NCBI GenBank assembly: GCA_027315185.1
Contig: DAHUYO010000003.1
Span: 1-64,000, forward strand
Reading direction: 5' to 3'
Source: Acidobacteriota bacterium
Lineage (GTDB): Bacteria > Acidobacteriota > Terriglobia > Terriglobales > SCQP01
Length of the DNA stretch: 64,000 nucleotides
Positions 62,484 through 64,000 of this stretch are shown piece by piece (within the stretch, counting starts at the first letter, position 1; the number at the start of each line of letters is the position of its first letter). Position numbers and translations under genes: made by a program. Under the pieces are notes generated by a model, which had not been told where the DNA came from, did not search any database, and worked only from the letters and a program-made list of their open reading frames with translations.

Positions 62484-63104
62484 CTAGGCGGCTTTGGGGC
62501 CCTGCTGCCGCGCGCGTTCCTGCGATTCGATCAGGCTGGCGGGATCGCGGCCGATGACCTGGCCGCTGCGCGGGTCCAGGGTGAAGAGCAGATCGCCAAG
62601 GTCGTCGGCGTGGTGTTCTTCTTCCTGCAAGATGTCCTCCAGCATTTCGCGCGTGGTGGAGTCGTGAAATTGGAAGTGGCGGATCAGCTGCGTGTAGACA
62701 TCCACGACGATGCGCTCGGCGACCAGGTCTTCGCGGACCATGTCCGCCAAGGATTCCCCGGCGGCGTATTCGGTATAGGCGCGCTGGCTGACGACGGCGG
62801 GATTCAGCTCCGGCGCGCCGCCGAGCTGCTGAATGCGGTCGGCGATGGCGTCGGCGTGCTCCTGCTCCTCCTGGGAATATTTCCGGAAGGTCTGGGCGAT
62901 GGATTCGCCGTGCATGCCGCTGGCCATGAAGTAATGATGGCGGTAGCGCAAGACGCAGACGATCTCCGTGGCCAAGGCGGCGTTCAGCAGTTCCGTGGTC
63001 TGCTTCGGGTCGCCCTGGTAGGCGGAGGTGACGGCGCCTTGCTCTAGGTTTTGGCGGGCGCGCTCGCGAATGGTTTGCACGTCGGCGAGAAATTCTCCGG
63101 CCAT
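62484..63104 (-). CDS. Ferritin-like (bacterioferritin-type) protein
   Basis: A 206-residue four-helix ferritin-like protein that should bind a di-iron centre, storing iron or limiting iron-driven oxidation. Metal motifs: an early Glu in LATEIVCVLRYRHHY, ExxH in EEQEHADAI, a third-helix Glu in EDLVAERIVVDVYTQL, and ExxH in EEEHHADDL. Bfr/Dps relatives are close; the extra length lies in both tails. ATG 63104 has GAGG six bases upstream; the open frame further upstream is only the antisense of rpsO. Divergent from rpsO. Confidence 0.85.
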   Translation of the reverse strand: MAGEFLADVQTIRERARQNLEQGAVTSAYQGDPKQTTELLNAALATEIVCVLRYRHHYFMASGMHGESIAQTFRKYSQEEQEHADAIADRIQQLGGAPELNPAVVSQRAYTEYAAGESLADMVREDLVAERIVVDVYTQLIRHFQFHDSTTREMLEDILQEEEHHADDLGDLLFTLDPRSGQVIGRDPASLIESQERARQQGPKAA

Positions 63105-63329
63105 GATGGACCTCGTTTCCGTCCGGTGGCGCGCGGGGCGTTCCGGCTGTAGCCTATGGATGGTGGGCGGGCCGCCGCCGTTGTCCCCAGCCAGGCCCGG
63201 CCCAGCCTCCGGGCCGTGGCGGGCGCGCAGCCGAGCCGGTCCGGGGCGCGAGGCCGGGGACGCTTGTTCCCGGGCTGCCGGGTCGTGGTAAGCTAGATTT
63301 TCTTGCGGCCTTTGGGCCCTCTCATACGC
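63105..63329. other. Divergent promoter region between the ferritin-like gene and rpsO
   Basis: About 225 bases. Toward rpsO there is TTGTTC (63264-63269), 19 bases, then TAAGCT (63289-63294), a weak sigma70-like pair. GGCC-TTT-GGCC-like pairing just before the rpsO start could fold the leader. Nothing firm was seen toward the ferritin gene. Confidence 0.3.
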
Positions 63330-63599
63330 ATGGCCTTTACCAAGGAAGACAAGCAAGCGCTGGTGCAAAGCTTCGCCATTCACGCCACGGATTGCGGTTC
63401 GCCGGAAGTCCAGGTGGCGGTGCTGACGGAGCGCATCCGGTATTTGACCGAGCACTTCAAGACCCACAAGCAGGATCATCACTCGCGCCGCGGGCTCCTG
63501 CTGATGGTGGGCAAGCGGCGGCGGCTGTTGGATTACCTTAAACGCCGGGACGCGGCCCGTTATCGCGGCGTCATTCAAAAGCTGGGGCTGCGGAAATAG
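63330..63599 (+). CDS. rpsO: 30S ribosomal protein S15
   Basis: An 89-residue protein, exactly the usual S15 length. It binds 16S rRNA helices 20-22 and helps shape the platform. The sequence [40 protein letters not shown] and [20 protein letters not shown] matches S15 throughout; the second and third segments carry the conserved H-x-x-D-x-x-S-x-R-G-L motif. ATG 63330 was chosen to give MAFTKEDKQ; the frame continues upstream to 63303 but is not S15-like. pnp follows, the widespread gene order. Confidence 0.96.
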   Translation: MAFTKEDKQALVQSFAIHATDCGSPEVQVAVLTERIRYLTEHFKTHKQDHHSRRGLLLMVGKRRRLLDYLKRRDAARYRGVIQKLGLRK

Positions 63600-63700
63600 G
63601 CCCTGGCGCAACTACTTCGATCGGCTCGCCAGTGAATCTGTTGCAGATGCCCGAACGTGACGGGCGCTCATTGGGTTGGATCCCAACTCCCCTCGCCGCC

Positions 63701-63721
63701 GCCCCGCTGGGCGGGGGCTTT
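63701..63721 (+). terminator. Hairpin with short T run between rpsO and pnp
   Basis: GCCCCGC (63701-63707), loop TGG, GCGGGGGC (63711-63718) with one bulged G, then TTT. A weak intrinsic terminator or processing hairpin for rpsO. A second small inverted repeat, TTGGG/CCCAA, lies just before it at 63671-63686. Confidence 0.5.
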
Positions 63722-63800
63722 GATCGCAGCGCCCGTTCCCGCCGCCATTCTCGGCGCGGCGCTGCCGAGAAGATTTTCCCGAATCATTTGAGACCAGATG

Positions 63801-63825
63801 GCCGCGGTCCCTGGAGGGCCGCGGC
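63801..63825 (+). promoter_or_regulatory. Hairpin in the pnp leader
   Basis: GCCGCGG (63801-63807) pairs exactly with CCGCGGC (63819-63825), with TCC/GGG extending the stem around a CTGGA loop. It ends a few bases before the AAGGAA ribosome binding site. In E. coli the pnp leader also has a stem cut by RNase III and used for autoregulation. Confidence 0.5.
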
Positions 63826-63839
63826 GGAAGGAATGTTCC

Positions 63840-64000
63840 ATGCCTGAATCCGTAACCGTTGAACTTGCCGGAGGGAAGATCCTCCAAATCGAAACCGGCC
63901 GCATGGCCCGCCAAGCCGGCGGCGCGGTCACCGTCCGCTTGGGGGACAGCATGGTGCTGGTCACCGCGACGGCGGCGGACCAGCCGCGGGAAGGCATTGA
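63840..64000 (+). CDS. pnp: Polynucleotide phosphorylase, N-terminal fragment (continues past window)
   Basis: The first 53 codons of PNPase, the phosphorolytic 3'-5' exoribonuclease of the RNA degradosome. The visible part reads [20 protein letters not shown] then [20 protein letters not shown] and QPREGI, the well-known first RNase PH domain. ATG 63840 has AAGGAA about seven bases upstream. The window ends at base 64000 within codon 54. Position after rpsO supports the call. Confidence 0.95.
   Translation, partial: MPESVTVELAGGKILQIETGRMARQAGGAVTVRLGDSMVLVTATAADQPREGI

Noticed and set aside
62484..63611. Long frame extending the ferritin-like gene through rpsO
   Set aside because: The added part is the antisense of rpsO; GAGG and ATG at 63104 mark the real start.

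Overview
The window is GC-rich, densely coded bacterial chromosome. It suggests a Gram-negative member of the Acidobacteriota, probably a soil lineage. The best clue is three large MacB/FtsX-type permeases of about 810-820 residues with no ATPase beside them (the ADOP type common in that phylum). A PilQ secretin, TonB and TolC proteins, a Tat-exported sugar isomerase-like protein and a rich alpha-glucan/trehalose gene set fit the same picture. The phylum call is inference; no rRNA gene is present, and no tRNA gene or CRISPR array was recognised by eye.

Layout. 1-9.5 kb: the 3' part of a pilQ-type secretin, small hypothetical proteins, a PaaI-type thioesterase, a B12-binding radical SAM enzyme, a PolX-family protein, and an acyl carrier protein/ketosynthase pair. 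9.5-15.5 kb: glgE, then a leftward operon of ECF sigma factor, zinc-finger anti-sigma factor and three envelope proteins that share one transmembrane module, with a matching ECF-type promoter in front. 15.6-25.3 kb: a UPF0104/AglD-like membrane protein, a UDP-glucuronate decarboxylase-like epimerase, a GH44 lipoprotein with a hairpin next to its ribosome binding site, ileS-lspA, and a TonB protein. 25.3-34 kb: a leftward cluster of class IV aminotransferase, glgX, treY, treZ, a BON protein and a HAD phosphatase, tightly spaced or overlapping, that would turn glycogen into trehalose. 34-40 kb: a small membrane protein, an exported protein with a leaderless-looking promoter, a LeuA/HMGL-like synthase, truA, and a TolC-family protein with a C9 tract near its signal peptide. 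40-48.4 kb: three ADOP permeases with a PaiB-type flavoprotein between the first two. 48.6-55.4 kb: mobA, mscS, two copies of a 123-bp repeat around a small membrane protein gene, ftsZ away from any dcw cluster, a Tat-exported TIM-barrel protein, and a zinc alcohol dehydrogenase. 55.4-64 kb: a very large GH13 protein, an M1 aminopeptidase with a repeat-rich tail, a DUF2007 protein, a ferritin-like protein, rpsO and the start of pnp.

How the genes work together. GlgX debranches glycogen, TreY turns chain ends into trehalosyl units and TreZ releases trehalose. GlgE builds alpha-glucan from maltose-1-phosphate. The large GH13 protein is a further enzyme of the same clan with no assigned role. 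The sigma/anti-sigma operon looks like a self-regulated envelope-stress unit. The ADOP proteins and TolC-like protein could form export systems but no ABC ATPase is present here. rpsO-pnp keeps the widespread bacterial order, including a leader hairpin ahead of pnp.

The strongest leads are the sigma operon with its triplicated membrane module, a PolX whose polymerase catalytic aspartates are all replaced, the 1262-residue GH13 protein, the palindromic site ahead of the second ADOP gene, and several intergenic repeat families.
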